Of a stretch of DNA of 60,000 nucleotides, positions 11,236 through 21,608 are shown in pieces. The notes beneath the pieces are model-generated. The model was not told where the DNA came from. It did no database searches and saw only the letters and a list, made by a program, of their open reading frames with translations. Each line of letters starts with the position of its first letter. Positions within the stretch are counted from its first letter, which is position 1. A program made the translations under genes and the position numbers. This stretch comes from Cryptomeria japonica (lineage: Eukaryota > Streptophyta > Pinopsida > Cupressales > Cupressaceae): contig NC_081414.1 in the NCBI RefSeq assembly GCF_030272615.1, positions 915,379,648 through 915,439,647 on the forward strand, given 5' to 3'.

Positions 11236-12529
11236 AATGTATCATATCATTGTACATGTATCGCATCACTACAAAAACACGTGATGTTGTCATATGTGTC
11301 TCTGACATACATAAATACATTTGTGTATATATATGAAAAAAAACAATGCTATACATGGAATGAATCAAAAAATGTGTCATGAATGCTCTACTAGACGTGT
11401 CCCCAAGGTTGTTGGTGCTAGTGGATCCTGGTCGTGGCATGGAGGCTGTCTAACTGAGGCCAACTATGATCTCACAACAGTGGTGCTCCACGATCATAGA
11501 CCCCTCAACTCTACTCGTAACTCAGCAATAATCTCCCATTGTGTCATCAACTCTTCTCATGTTTCCATCTCTCACTAGCATGATGCCTCAAGATCTCCCA
11601 TCAACTGGCGCACTTGGGGGTGGTCTAAGTGACCTGTGGTGCCCTTCTGTGCAGCATTGACCTATTACCGAAGGTCATCGACCTGGCTTTGCAAGGAATC
11701 ATGTGCTCTCTTGACACTCTTAGCTTGCGTCATTTCCCGAGCTCTCTCTCCGATAGCAGTGCAGGACTCCTACAAGTCCTCAACCCATTGCCTCATCATA
11801 GTGGTTAGTTGTGTTGCTCCCTACACCAGCTCAACTCAACCCTCCTCATATATTGTCCATAGCTATGCTACAGGCTAAAATAGTTGCACATGTCTCACTA
11901 CTGATTGGAGGGGTTGATAGACATCCAACATAGGACCCTAGGTCTGCACATCAGGGACTTTTGCAAGCACCTAGTGGATGAATCTCAACCACTCAGTTAT
12001 ACTCTCGATAGGCACAAAAAATTTCACATCAATATCCATCCTGTCCAAAAATCTCTCCATATACAAAGAAAATACTAAAGTACATCAACTGAAACTACAA
12101 GTACATACTAGGATCGCTGCTCTACCACTCTGGATCTTGCAGAGGCACCCTACTAGAGGATCCCTCCAAAGTCATTGTTGCTACTGGTCACACTCATGGT
12201 GTGGTTGGTGGTGCAATTGGTAATGTTGGAAGAGCCTAACAGCCGGTACAACTCGGTCTAGACTCGGACTCCTCATCTGCTGTCTCCACTATGGCCTTTC
12301 ACCCTCATCGCTCATAGAGGCTTGGTCATCATTGTCTCCCCCTAGAGCTCCAACATCTCCCTCCCTCTACATCTGTTAGAAAGATTGGTGTCGAACTTAA
12401 TCTGCCCCACCAACCTACGAACCCCGACGTGACTTCGACATCATCTATATCAAGCTATGTGGCGATGTTGTCATCATCACTCCCCTGCAGACTATCTTTT
12501 ACATCTCCGAGGGTAGGGTTGGGTAGCTC
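10887..12529. other. Element D post-integrase non-coding segment
   Basis: No protein was recognised on either strand. It contains a TG dinucleotide run (listed separately) and a purine tract CCTATGGGGGG at 10932-10942. That tract could be a second polypurine primer, but no LTR copy follows it. Long segments between integrase and 3' LTR are usual for Tat-lineage elements. Confidence 0.55.
11203..11235. repeat. (TG)n microsatellite
   Basis: A short (TA) run passes into about 13 uninterrupted TG units (11209-11235). It lies in non-coding sequence of element D. Confidence 0.95.
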
Positions 12530-13410
12530 CCAAGGTCACAACACACTCCCAACTGATCGTGTGTAGGTAGGAACAATAGGTAGAATAGTCTACACCTGTC
12601 TAAATTGCCGCATGAATCGTCACTAGTAGTATGACATCATGGTCCTCGTGATCGAGTAGGAAATGGTCTCTCTACATCCGCGGGAGCTGTGTGCGATCTA
12701 TGGTCCAGACTCCCATGTCTCAGTACGGCTGCCAGATCACATCTCCGATCCTGAGCTAGTCGATAGTGACCCTCCAATAAGTAAGGTCTCCTGTCTACCA
12801 TCCTCTATGCCATAATGGATACGCATGTGCCTATGGCATGTCCAAGGGTATCCGTGCTGAAAATCCAACTCACCCCATGCAAGTAATCTGCTCAAATGCC
12901 CAGACCTGTAGTAGGGCGCATGCTGTCAGGCTTTGGTACTCATGGTGCATGTACTAGGAGAGCTCATAGTATAGATGGGCCAGTATACTATAGCCCCACG
13001 CATACACTATCTCTCTCTATCCTCCATCTCTCAGATCAAGGGGACAAAACCTACAGTTAAATCTAAACCACACTTGTCTGTCAGTACCCATCGTGCGATG
13101 GTTACGATCATAATGTGTCGTACCAAGGGAATCGACACTCATCCTTGACCCATTGCTCACAAGTATACATGACCTGTAGCATCTACCCTTTGTCCCAGGG
13201 CCCACTCCTGTTGACTGACCAACTCCACTGCAAAAAGGATTGCTGGTGACACTTGCTCCCCCCAGACAGGAAGCCGTAGAATGTGGTAGACTTCAATCAG
13301 TGTCACAGTAATCTCTCCTGTGGACACATGGAATGACATGGTATCCACATCCCACCTCTCCATCAATGCTCATAGCATAGGGGCATGGAACTGAAACTCA
13401 GGCAACATGT
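12530..13410 (-). pseudogene. Plant mobile domain (PMD/MAIN-like) pseudogene, antisense inside element D
   Basis: The minus strand encodes, with stops and at least one frameshift, the ordered landmarks of the aminotransferase-like plant mobile domain. These are ALMERWDVDTMSFHV (about 13371-13327), GEITVTLIEVYHILRLPVWG (about 13320-13262), YAWGYSILAHLYYEL (about 13010-12965), CALLQVWAFEQI (about 12925-12890) and DVIWQPY (about 12745-12725). PMD proteins such as MAIN/MAIL1 are nuclear factors in plants, and the domain is also carried by transposable elements. Here it sits antisense between integrase and 3' LTR, where Tat elements often hold an extra ORF, so it is probably element cargo rather than a host gene. 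Codons such as CGA appear to have turned to TGA. The identification rests on motif order by eye. Confidence 0.62.
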
Positions 13411-14379
13411 ATGTCCACCGTAAACCTACTCTATGGAGGATTCATCTATCTATAGCCGACAACTCATCTACTCGACTTCGCAACGGCAACTGGTGCCCCA
13501 ATGTATGCTCCTGCATCTCGGGAAATGTCTACACACAAACAATTTGTTATTAGTTTCGATTCCACTTTTCCAAAAGACGCTTGCACGCCCAGAAGATGAA
13601 ATCACATCTTTTGGATGCCAACGCCCTTTTAGGACGACAATGCGTTGTCTGGACAAACACTCCCATCTAAGACAAAGGTGCGCAGACCTATCGACAACAC
13701 GTCCCAAGGACGCCTACATAGCTATCCGAATAAAATTCTCCAAAAAAGAACTAAAAATATAGAACACGACATGTTTCGAGTTGTACCTGGTCAGGCTCAC
13801 TGCCCTGCCTGACTACGGTCCGCAACTCCTCAATCCCGCTAGCCCTAAGTTCTCATCTACATGGAATTTTTTGCTCAGATTCTATTCAATTCTTAGCTAG
13901 AACACCCATAGTGTATAGTAACAATGACCCTTGGGGCCTACTTTCGAGTATATAGCCTAGTTTTTGCCTGAAAAGGCTTTTGTCCATTTTTGGACAATTT
14001 TGGCTCATTTTCCTTCCTGTTTTGCCTGCCTCACTGGGGGAAAACATGAGGGAATATATACTTGCCTTCATCTAATTTTTTTCCTCTATCCATACTAACA
14101 CTCTATAAGCATTCTTCTCACTGAAGTAGATTCCTCTGTTTTCTGTGCTGATAACTTTTCTAGTCTTGCAGTATGGAATTCATCATACCAAATATTGGGT
14201 TTCCTCATGGATAATTGGGGGCATTTCTCGTGATCATTGACTCAACCTCTGTGGTTTCTACAATATCCTTTTTGGCTAAGTATTTATTGCATCTACTATG
14301 TTTATTGCACTGTATGAGCTTAATGAACATATCCTTCAAAACTACTTTAGTGCGACTGATCCTTGGACCCGATTAGTCC
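13411..14379. other. Element D segment between antisense pseudogene and polypurine tract
   Basis: No supported gene. The leftmost part (13411-13500) may be the eroded N-terminus of the antisense mobile-domain frame (LPEFQFHAPM at about 13405-13375). The rest gives only short open frames with no recognisable motif. Confidence 0.45.
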
Positions 14380-14397
14380 ACTAAAGTGGGGGCAAAA
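14380..14397 (+). promoter_or_regulatory. Polypurine tract of element D
   Basis: CTAAAGTGGGGGCAAAA immediately precedes the TG of the 3' LTR. It is nearly identical to the tract of element A (about 54901-54917, CTAAAGTGGGGGCTAAA). Plus-strand cDNA synthesis is primed from such tracts. Confidence 0.75.
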
Positions 14398-15530
14398 TGT
14401 AGTGTCCTAAATTATGGTCAGTGCATTTATGACACTTATGCATAACGTCTAGTGCATTTATGACAAATCCATGATCAAAATTATGTTATTTTGGCATCTT
14501 GGATTCAAAAGACAAAGTTCCTCAGAATGCCTTAAAAGCCCCTTTGGGCCTACTTTTGGATGGACGAAAGCGCAACAGGGGGACGTCTGCATGCCGCGCT
14601 AATGTCTCAAAAAGCTGTTGAAATCTTGAACCAGACAGAGAGCTAGATGCTGGCCGATGTGTGTTCTTTGGCTTGCATTTCACCATAACGACTCTATGCA
14701 CCTCTTCTGAGTTTAAAGACCCTTCCTAGCTCATTTTGAAGGGTTCCAACTTGGGTTCTTGACTCTTGGACTTTGGTTGCACTCTCACACTCTCATTGCT
14801 CTCCTTCTCTCTTCATACTCGTGGATACACACTCTACTAATATCAAGATGCAACTATCTTGTCGTGACTTTTACCAAATAATACTCTTGCGAGCTTTGTC
14901 ACGCTTGCATCTTCAACAGAAAGGGGTTTGACTTTACACCTTGTCTTCTCTTTTATCCATTTTCATTACATGCAATGAGTCCTTTGCACCATTGATTGTA
15001 TCTATTATCTAGGTGCATTCATTATTTCCAATATTTAATACATGTAATAGGGGTTTGCTTCCATTAAGCATAGCAGAGTTTCTATTTCCATATTTCTGAT
15101 TTTCCAATTTACCAAATTATCAATTTATTTATCTCTTTCTAGTTTATCTATCTAGTTGTTTGTGGCAGTGGAAACACCTAAATAGGAGTCTGACTGAGCT
15201 AGGCCCCTATATAGCCCCAACAATTTTCCCCATCTCAATGTGTGCAAGTGATGAACAGATTCCGCGTACATAGGGCGCTCTACACAGAACCAGATTTTAA
15301 TCCCTCTGTCCACGGGCCATACAGACAATAGTGCACCGCACTGGTGTCTGCACCTCGTGCTGGCATCCGAAACCCGAGAGCTCCCTAACTGGAAGGTATA
15401 ATCTACTTTTGATATTACATTATTTTGTAAACTGAGTTTTTGTATATTTATTATTCCTGCACTGTAATTCTGTGTTTTAGTTAGTTTATTTATTATCTGT
15501 TGACTCATCTTAGTTCAAGTTCGAAAAGAT
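14398..15530 (+). repeat. 3' LTR of element D (right end approximate)
   Basis: It starts TGTAGTGTCCTAAATTATGG, similar to the LTR start of elements A and C (TGTAGCATCCTAAAATTG). No partner copy is in the window, so the end is a guess, placed near the last typical LTR-like sequence before host-like AT-rich DNA. Start confidence is good; end confidence is low. Confidence 0.65.
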
Positions 15531-18355
15531 AGCGCCAAAATGATTTGCCTTCTAAAATTCATCATCTTTGAAGGGGGCAAATCTCCTCCCCTACAATTGT
15601 AAATGCCTAACAACAGGCAATAATTAGATTAATCTTCACATAAGATAAATGGTACTAGATAATGAGATATTGAGATATAATGATAGAATTGTTTGAATGC
15701 ACATATTTTGATATACAATAGAATATTATGCACTACACTAGGATATAGAGGACCAAGTTTATAATGTATCCGTGTATGGCATTGACTCTACAAACGACAT
15801 ACAAAACAGATGTCTTAACATTTGGTGTAAAAATATGCTCTATGATTCACCTAGTTGACCTTTGTTTGCACATTTTATTTGTATATCTGACGGTTTGGTA
15901 GTATTTACAGTTACCTTGAAGGTTTGGTATCATGCTATAAGGAAACGTACTGAATTCTTTTTCATGTGAATTGCAGGTTGAAATTTTTTGTGAAGAGATG
16001 TTTTTTATATAATAAATATATCAAATGGGGACACCCCCGGATATTTAGCTGTTCTAGTGAGGGCGTCTGGTATGAGTTTCATGCTTGAAATAGCAGCTCC
16101 TCCTCTTCAACGTCTTGGATGTTACTATCATTTGCCGTGTCCCACCAAGTGAATTATTCACGTTAAGAGAAAATAAGCAGAAGAAAATTTTGTAGTAGAA
16201 TAAATTAAATATAGTACGCGTGAGATATAAAAATATATTTTAGCCGTACTATATATTAAATATAGTACGCGTGTATCATGCTTTAAGGAGACGTACTGAA
16301 TTCATGCAGGTTGAAATCTTTTGTGAAGAGAAGTTTTTAATTTAATAGATATATCAAATGGAGACTCCCCCGGAATATTTAGCCGTTCTAGTCATGGCGT
16401 TTGGTATAAGTTGCATGCTTGAAATAGCAGCTCCTCCTCTTCAACGTCTTGGATGTTACTATCATTTGCCGTGTCCCACCAAGTGAATTATTCACGTTAA
16501 GAGAAAATAAGCAGAATAAAATTTTATAGTAGAATAAATTAAATCTAGTACGCGTGAGATATAAAAATATATTTTAGTAGAACATTGTATGAAGGCTGGA
16601 TTGGGAGATTGAATGTATAACTTTGAAGTCGATCAACGCGTATGTGGAAGAAATCTGTCGGTGGTTTCAAAATGGAAGGAGCGAAAGCAATCGCTAGTTT
16701 TTACAGATATTACCCTATCTGTCAGTTCCCATTAACAGATATTTCCATTACTTGATATCTACGTAACCACCTTACAAAAAGCATTACTTATGCAACACAT
16801 AAGCTACTTAAGAGAAATCCCCTATACATCAACTTTATTACATTAGAAATTGCCCAAAAAAAGTACAATAAAGACTTAGCATAATATTGAGAAAATAAAA
16901 TATTCTCACAATTTTGTATAGTTATTATATATAAATAGTACATATTATTGAGCCCTTTTTTACATCACCAAAGTCTTATTCCTTTTGTATGTTTAAAATA
17001 TGAGGATAATGAGTATTTTTTTTAATAATATTTACTTGTTATGATCATAAATCAATGTATTTAAGATAAATTATCATATTAAGGGAGTTTTGATTTCGCA
17101 TTGGAATTTTTATAGATTAATCTTCATACTTTACCTCTTTTTAAGTTATTAGATAAATAAAGTTTGGACCATGTAATGGAAAGTAGTTTTGTTATCATTA
17201 TCATATGTACATCAACATATAATAAATAGATGCATGACATTCAAATGTTAATTTCAAGTTCTTGGTAATAAAAGAGGTAGATAAGTTCATTAAGCATACC
17301 AATAACACCACAAAACCCACATTTGATGAAGTTAATCATATAAATGGAAATAATGTACATCAAAAGATTAGTCCTTTAACAAACGCAAGATCATTTATAG
17401 TGTAAGGACAATCTTGTATCAACCAAAGATTATTTTTTTAATATTTGTTTGATCTCCAAGTATTTTACTAGTTTTACAATATTTTGTCATAATATGAAGC
17501 ATTTTTCATAGCGACAAGTTTCACCACACTTATATTTTCATAATCTTAAGCTTTGCATATGTAATCATAGGCACCATAAAGTCATTAGACATGTCACAAG
17601 ACATGTTTTGATTAATATTCTTTGATTGTTGTATGCAATAAAAAATTGAGAGAATAAAATAAGAATTAAAAGACAAACTTAAAATCTTATTTTCAAATTT
17701 AATTTGAAAATTTAGGATGAGAGTATTTAAGTGATTTCATTATGTGATTTGATCGAAAATAATGTTGATGCTCAAACTCAAGAGCATAGAATTAATGATT
17801 TTTTAAGTTATTAAAATGACAAAGTGATATAATTATTAAAAAACACATGATTATAGAAAGGATGAGCGAAAAGATGAAATTGTAAATTTTTTTAAGATCG
17901 GATGAAAGGTGAATATTTGATCAAAGATCAAGAGATAACCCATCTAGTTGTGGAATAAATTTAGAGAAATAGATTAAAGTTCACTAGAATTAATAGAGAA
18001 GATTCTATTTTGAACTTTAGAGAAGATAAAACAAATAATTTAATTAATTAAGTGGATAATTTATATGAAAAAGTTGCTAACTTGAAGAATGAGTTAACTA
18101 ATACAGAAGATATGAGAAATAATTATATATAATTTTAAGTTTTAATTAGATAATTAGTTCATAGTAATTAAATAATTAAATATTATTTTATTAAATGATT
18201 AATAAATATTGATAATTAATGATAATGGATAATTAGTGGTGGATGATATTTAATAATATTAAATAAATAATGATTGATGATATTGATGTTGGTGTGAATG
18301 GGTTGTTCTACCTAACTAGTTTGTCACTTAGGTAATATTCATAATTGTAAGAATT
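15531..18355. other. AT-rich, non-TE-like spacer
   Basis: There are no LTR ends, primer sites or long frames. It contains the tandem duplication at 15928-16577. Further right (16600-18350) it is very AT-rich with long A and T runs and only short open pieces. One, near 18060-18115 (YEKVANLKNELTNTEDMRNN), could be a remnant of a coiled-coil protein. Nothing else is supportable. Confidence 0.55.
15928..16577. repeat. Tandem duplication, ~0.3-kb unit, with a strictly conserved core
   Basis: Copy 1 is 15928-16243 and copy 2 is 16274-16577, offset 346 bp. Both start TATCATGCT and end AAAATATATTTTAG. A core of about 100 bp (from ATGCTTGAAATAGC through GGATGTTACTATC to AATAAGCAGAA) appears identical in both copies, while flanks differ by substitutions and small indels. 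The motif TAGTACGCGTG recurs within and between the copies. Confidence 0.88.
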
Positions 18356-18813
18356 TGTTGAAAATAGTCAAGATCAAGAGCACATTGAATAGCATAAAAG
18401 AGAGACTAAACATTTGATAAGAATAAACCGTATTCTAATCAAGAGCAAAATGTGATCAACTAGATCATTAAAAATTAAATACAATGTATGATGAGGCTGC
18501 TTATAAAGGCAAGGCTAAGAGAAAAGAGAGCACACAATGATGACATGTGGCTCAATGGGATGCAAAGGTGGATAGGGGTAGGTAGGAGAAATGGTAAAAC
18601 ATTCCACATGAGGTGTATCACCCACCGAAGGTGGAATTATCATCCCACAATAAGTGGATATGATAAACTAACAATAATATCACACATAAACACTCCCAAT
18701 GTATGCACATCTCCCTAAGTGGCTCATATGAAAACTAAAATGCTATCCATGTACCTAACTAAAATTAAGTAAAGTGTAATTATATCCAAGATGAATAAAT
18801 AATTACACCAACA
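18356..18813 (-). repeat. 3' LTR of copia element F (458 bp)
   Basis: On the minus strand it runs TGTTGGTGTAATTATTTATT ... TTTTCAACA. It parallels the element G LTR in start, length, a TATA-like TTTATAAGC (versus TATATAAGC in G) and the segments around CCTCATGTGGA and TTTCTCCTACCTACC. It is preceded on the minus strand by a polypurine tract, which marks it as a 3' LTR rather than a solo LTR. Confidence 0.85.
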
Positions 18814-18826
18814 CCCCCCTTAACTG
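18814..18826 (-). promoter_or_regulatory. Polypurine tract of element F
   Basis: Minus strand GCAGTTAAGGGGGG directly precedes the TG of the LTR. This is the standard copia arrangement for plus-strand priming. Confidence 0.75.
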
Positions 18827-19738
18827 CAACTTAGAGGAATGCACCTAATTATACAATGCAACTAAGCAAGCAAGATAGGTCCCAACTATAAGGCTATGTT
18901 AGGTACCCATGTACAAATTAAATGCAATGCAATCTCTCATAAAGCAGGGAAAGAGAGAAAAACCCAATGGGTAAACCCCCCTCCCCCCCAAAAAAAAAAA
19001 TTTAAAAAATGAAAGAGAGATGAAAACTATAGAAAGAACTCTCAAAGAAGTATGTGAAGGACAATTTAACTCCATATGAGGAAAAATTCCCCACCATATG
19101 AGAGAAGAATAGAGTCCAAGTAGCCCCCCCTCAATGTAGAATCTGCACCAATGGTAGAAGCTCAAAATTGAATGAAGAAAATACTCCACGATCATCAAAA
19201 AATGTTCCTACCCTTGGGAAGAAGCACAACCAAAGGTGTATACATCAAGTCTCCCTAATCATGAAGGGAAGATGTAGGAAAAAAATTCAAGATGAATGGA
19301 ATCTCTAAAAACTGCTCAAGTGTCCCCATGTTGATGCTGAAAGTTACCCCCTCCAAAGGTGGTGTACTAATGCACACTGCTAAAAAGGAAACTCCAAGAT
19401 CTAGTGGAGATGAATGTAGAACAAGATCCAAAGACTCACATGTCTCCTCTAAGGATAAAGAGACCTTCTCCAAGTGTTGTACATAAGAATCCACAATCAT
19501 GTCAACCTCGAAAGAATGATCACATAGAGTATGAACAAGAGGGTCAGAGTGTTCCCTCACAAAAATCAAAGAAGGACCATATTCATCAAAGAGAAGATGA
19601 ATTTCATCAATGATATCTCCCAAATCTACAATATAAGACTACACAAACAAACCTGCAATCTCTGTCAAGTAGTCATCCCAGTGAATTGAAGTTGGAAGAC
19701 AAGATATATATCATGTTGCACTAAATCACAAGGAAAAA
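18827..19738 (-). pseudogene. Element F internal remnant, no recognised domain
   Basis: One open frame of 122 codons (19623-19255, minus) runs through the middle (acidic, with HTLCDHSFEVDMIVDSYVQH). I do not recognise it. The frame leaving element E (PCDLVQHDIYLVFQLQF at about 19732-19680) stops soon after. A C-rich/A-rich run lies at 18975-19010. There is no RT or integrase motif. Confidence 0.45.
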
Positions 19739-19743
19739 CTATT
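19739..19743. repeat. Target-site duplication, left side of element E
   Basis: CTATT here pairs with CTATC at 24908-24912. The single difference is a transition, consistent with an old 5-bp duplication. Confidence 0.65.
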
Positions 19744-21394
19744 TGATTCAGAGGGATCAACTCTAGAACTCTCCCTAAGGATCAAATCAAATCAAGGAGA
19801 CACATCAAAGGATCCTCTACATACTAGGTGATACAAAACTAGACCCAACTCAACACACCCAATCAAGGACAACCACTCAGGGGTTTGTTCCAACACCTCT
19901 ACTAGTCTTAAAAAAACCCAAACACCATAACACAAGGTTCTACACACCCCAAAACTCAGACTCAAACTCATAAACCAAACTTGCTCTTCTGGGCTCTATT
20001 CCTTGTAGCCCTCCAAATTGGGTATTTTCAACTTTTCTCCAAATTCTTCCAAAACACTTGACAAAAAAATTACATATTTAGTTAACCATTACTAGGCCAT
20101 AAAACATATCCCAAAACCAGACATTACTCCTTTGGACCACATGTACGGATCAACCACTTTTTATGTAGGATTTTAGGCCTATTAGGCCACTTTTACAAAG
20201 CAACCCCCTCAAGAACTTAACTCCACAACTCCAAACCAAAAAAAAGTCTTAGGGAATGGTTCCAAATCAAATATTTTCTAGGTTTTATGGGCTGCTTCAC
20301 TCATTTACCCAATCGAATCCAAAACCCTCACTTTTAGGCCTCCAAAACTAGGGCCTTCGCAAATCCGACTCTCCAAACACTTCTAGATCCTATTAATGGA
20401 TCAAACACCTCATATTTAACCTGCACAAACATAATCTAGCATAAACCAAACACTTGTTAAGAGATTTTGCTCAGACCTTGAATATGGCACCCCAAATGCA
20501 CTCTTTCTCACTCAACCCCACACCCTTGGGCATCAAAAACTCAACTCCAGGTTCTTCCCTGCACATGAATGATTAAAGCACATATTTTACAATATTTCTG
20601 ACCCATTCCACAAGCCACAGTAACCACATGAAGTAGAATGGGTCAGATTCACAAAATGACTCTCAAAACCCTCTTAAACTGTCACCTACAGCAGATTTTA
20701 GGACAGTCAATATAAAAAGTACAAAACGATTGATTAAAACTTTAGACCAATGCCAAATGAAAGTTAAAAAATTTCCCTATCACCTCCAAAAATAATCAGA
20801 TCAAAAGGTACTATGAAAATGAAATTACAGCAGTTACAAGTTCAGATTTTTGATCAAAAGTTCAAGGAAAACTATGTATTTATTGCTCAAAATTCAAAAC
20901 TCTTACATTACCAATCAATTTTGACCATAAAAACTTGTATCCCACACATAGGAATGAGGTTTTAAACTCATTTAGAATCCAAAAACTGAATGAAACCTCT
21001 CTAACTACCCCTCTAACCACCTTTGTGCATTAATCACCTTATTTTGTTGTCAAATTGACACTTTTAGTTGTCAATTGACAAGTTTTTGATCTTCCTTGCT
21101 ACATGACTATCCCATTACATTAATATGGTCATTTGAGACCTTATTAAACACAAAAAATTAAACAAAACTCATATCTACCCTTTGAACCCCCTACATGACT
21201 CCATTTACCTTGTTTTCCCCAACATGGCAACATTGCCAATTTTACTACAAATGACTCATCACATGGACTCATATTGCCTTATTAGCATCAATTACATCAT
21301 TAATGGTCATATTTGACCTTACAACTTAATACCACTCATAGATCTTCCTTATGGCCTCATGGTGGCCAATCTTTCCTTAAGTGCCCCTGCACCA
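19744..21394 (-). repeat. 3' LTR of element E (1651 bp)
   Basis: Minus strand TGGTGCAGGGGCAC ... CTCTGAATCA. It aligns end to end, without net length change, with 23257-24907. Confidence 0.93.
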
Positions 21395-21608
21395 TACTCC
21401 CGGCCTCAAAATTTTCCAAGTCCCTTGGAAATGGTGTACCTGCAAAATAAGCATAAAAACCTGCACTATCTTTTCCTTGAAGTTCTCTCATCTTCACCTT
21501 AGGTTTGTGTTCTACCTCCTCTTGAAGTCTTATCCATATGTTGTCTTTTGGACTCCTCATTGCTACTCTTTCCACTTGAATCATTTTTGTACTCTCATTA
21601 GGTTGCTT
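21357..21608 (-). other. Element E short tail ORF between main ORF and 3' LTR
   Basis: A 75-codon frame (21584-21357) reads MIQVERVAMRSPKDNIWIRL ... FYAYFAGTPFPRDLENF and runs into the LTR. It may be an eroded remnant of a pol C-terminus, but no motif is recognised. The purine-rich tract for plus-strand priming overlaps its end. Confidence 0.35.

Larger units (their letters stand above)
6477..15530 (+). mobile_element. Element D: decayed autonomous Ty3/gypsy element, Tat lineage, 5' part missing
   Basis: In order: protease C-terminus (6477-6631), linker with G-patch (7141-7312), reverse transcriptase with YVDD (7640-8530), RNase H, a second archaeal-type RNase H (9130-9500), integrase (9800-10886), a long non-coding segment holding an antisense mobile-domain pseudogene, polypurine tract and 3' LTR (from 14398). 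The paired RNases H and the long post-integrase segment with antisense coding are features of the Tat lineage. The 5' LTR, gag and protease N-terminus are absent on this side, where element C abuts. The right limit is approximate, because the LTR end has no partner copy to align. Confidence 0.8.

Noticed and set aside
16000-16140. A functional resistance (LRR) gene at the tandem duplication
   Set aside because: Only a short LRR-like phrase broken by a stop, with no NB-ARC, TIR or repeated LRR register.
18356-18813. Solo LTR interpretation of element F
   Set aside because: A polypurine tract directly precedes the LTR start, and copia pol sequence lies further along the same strand.
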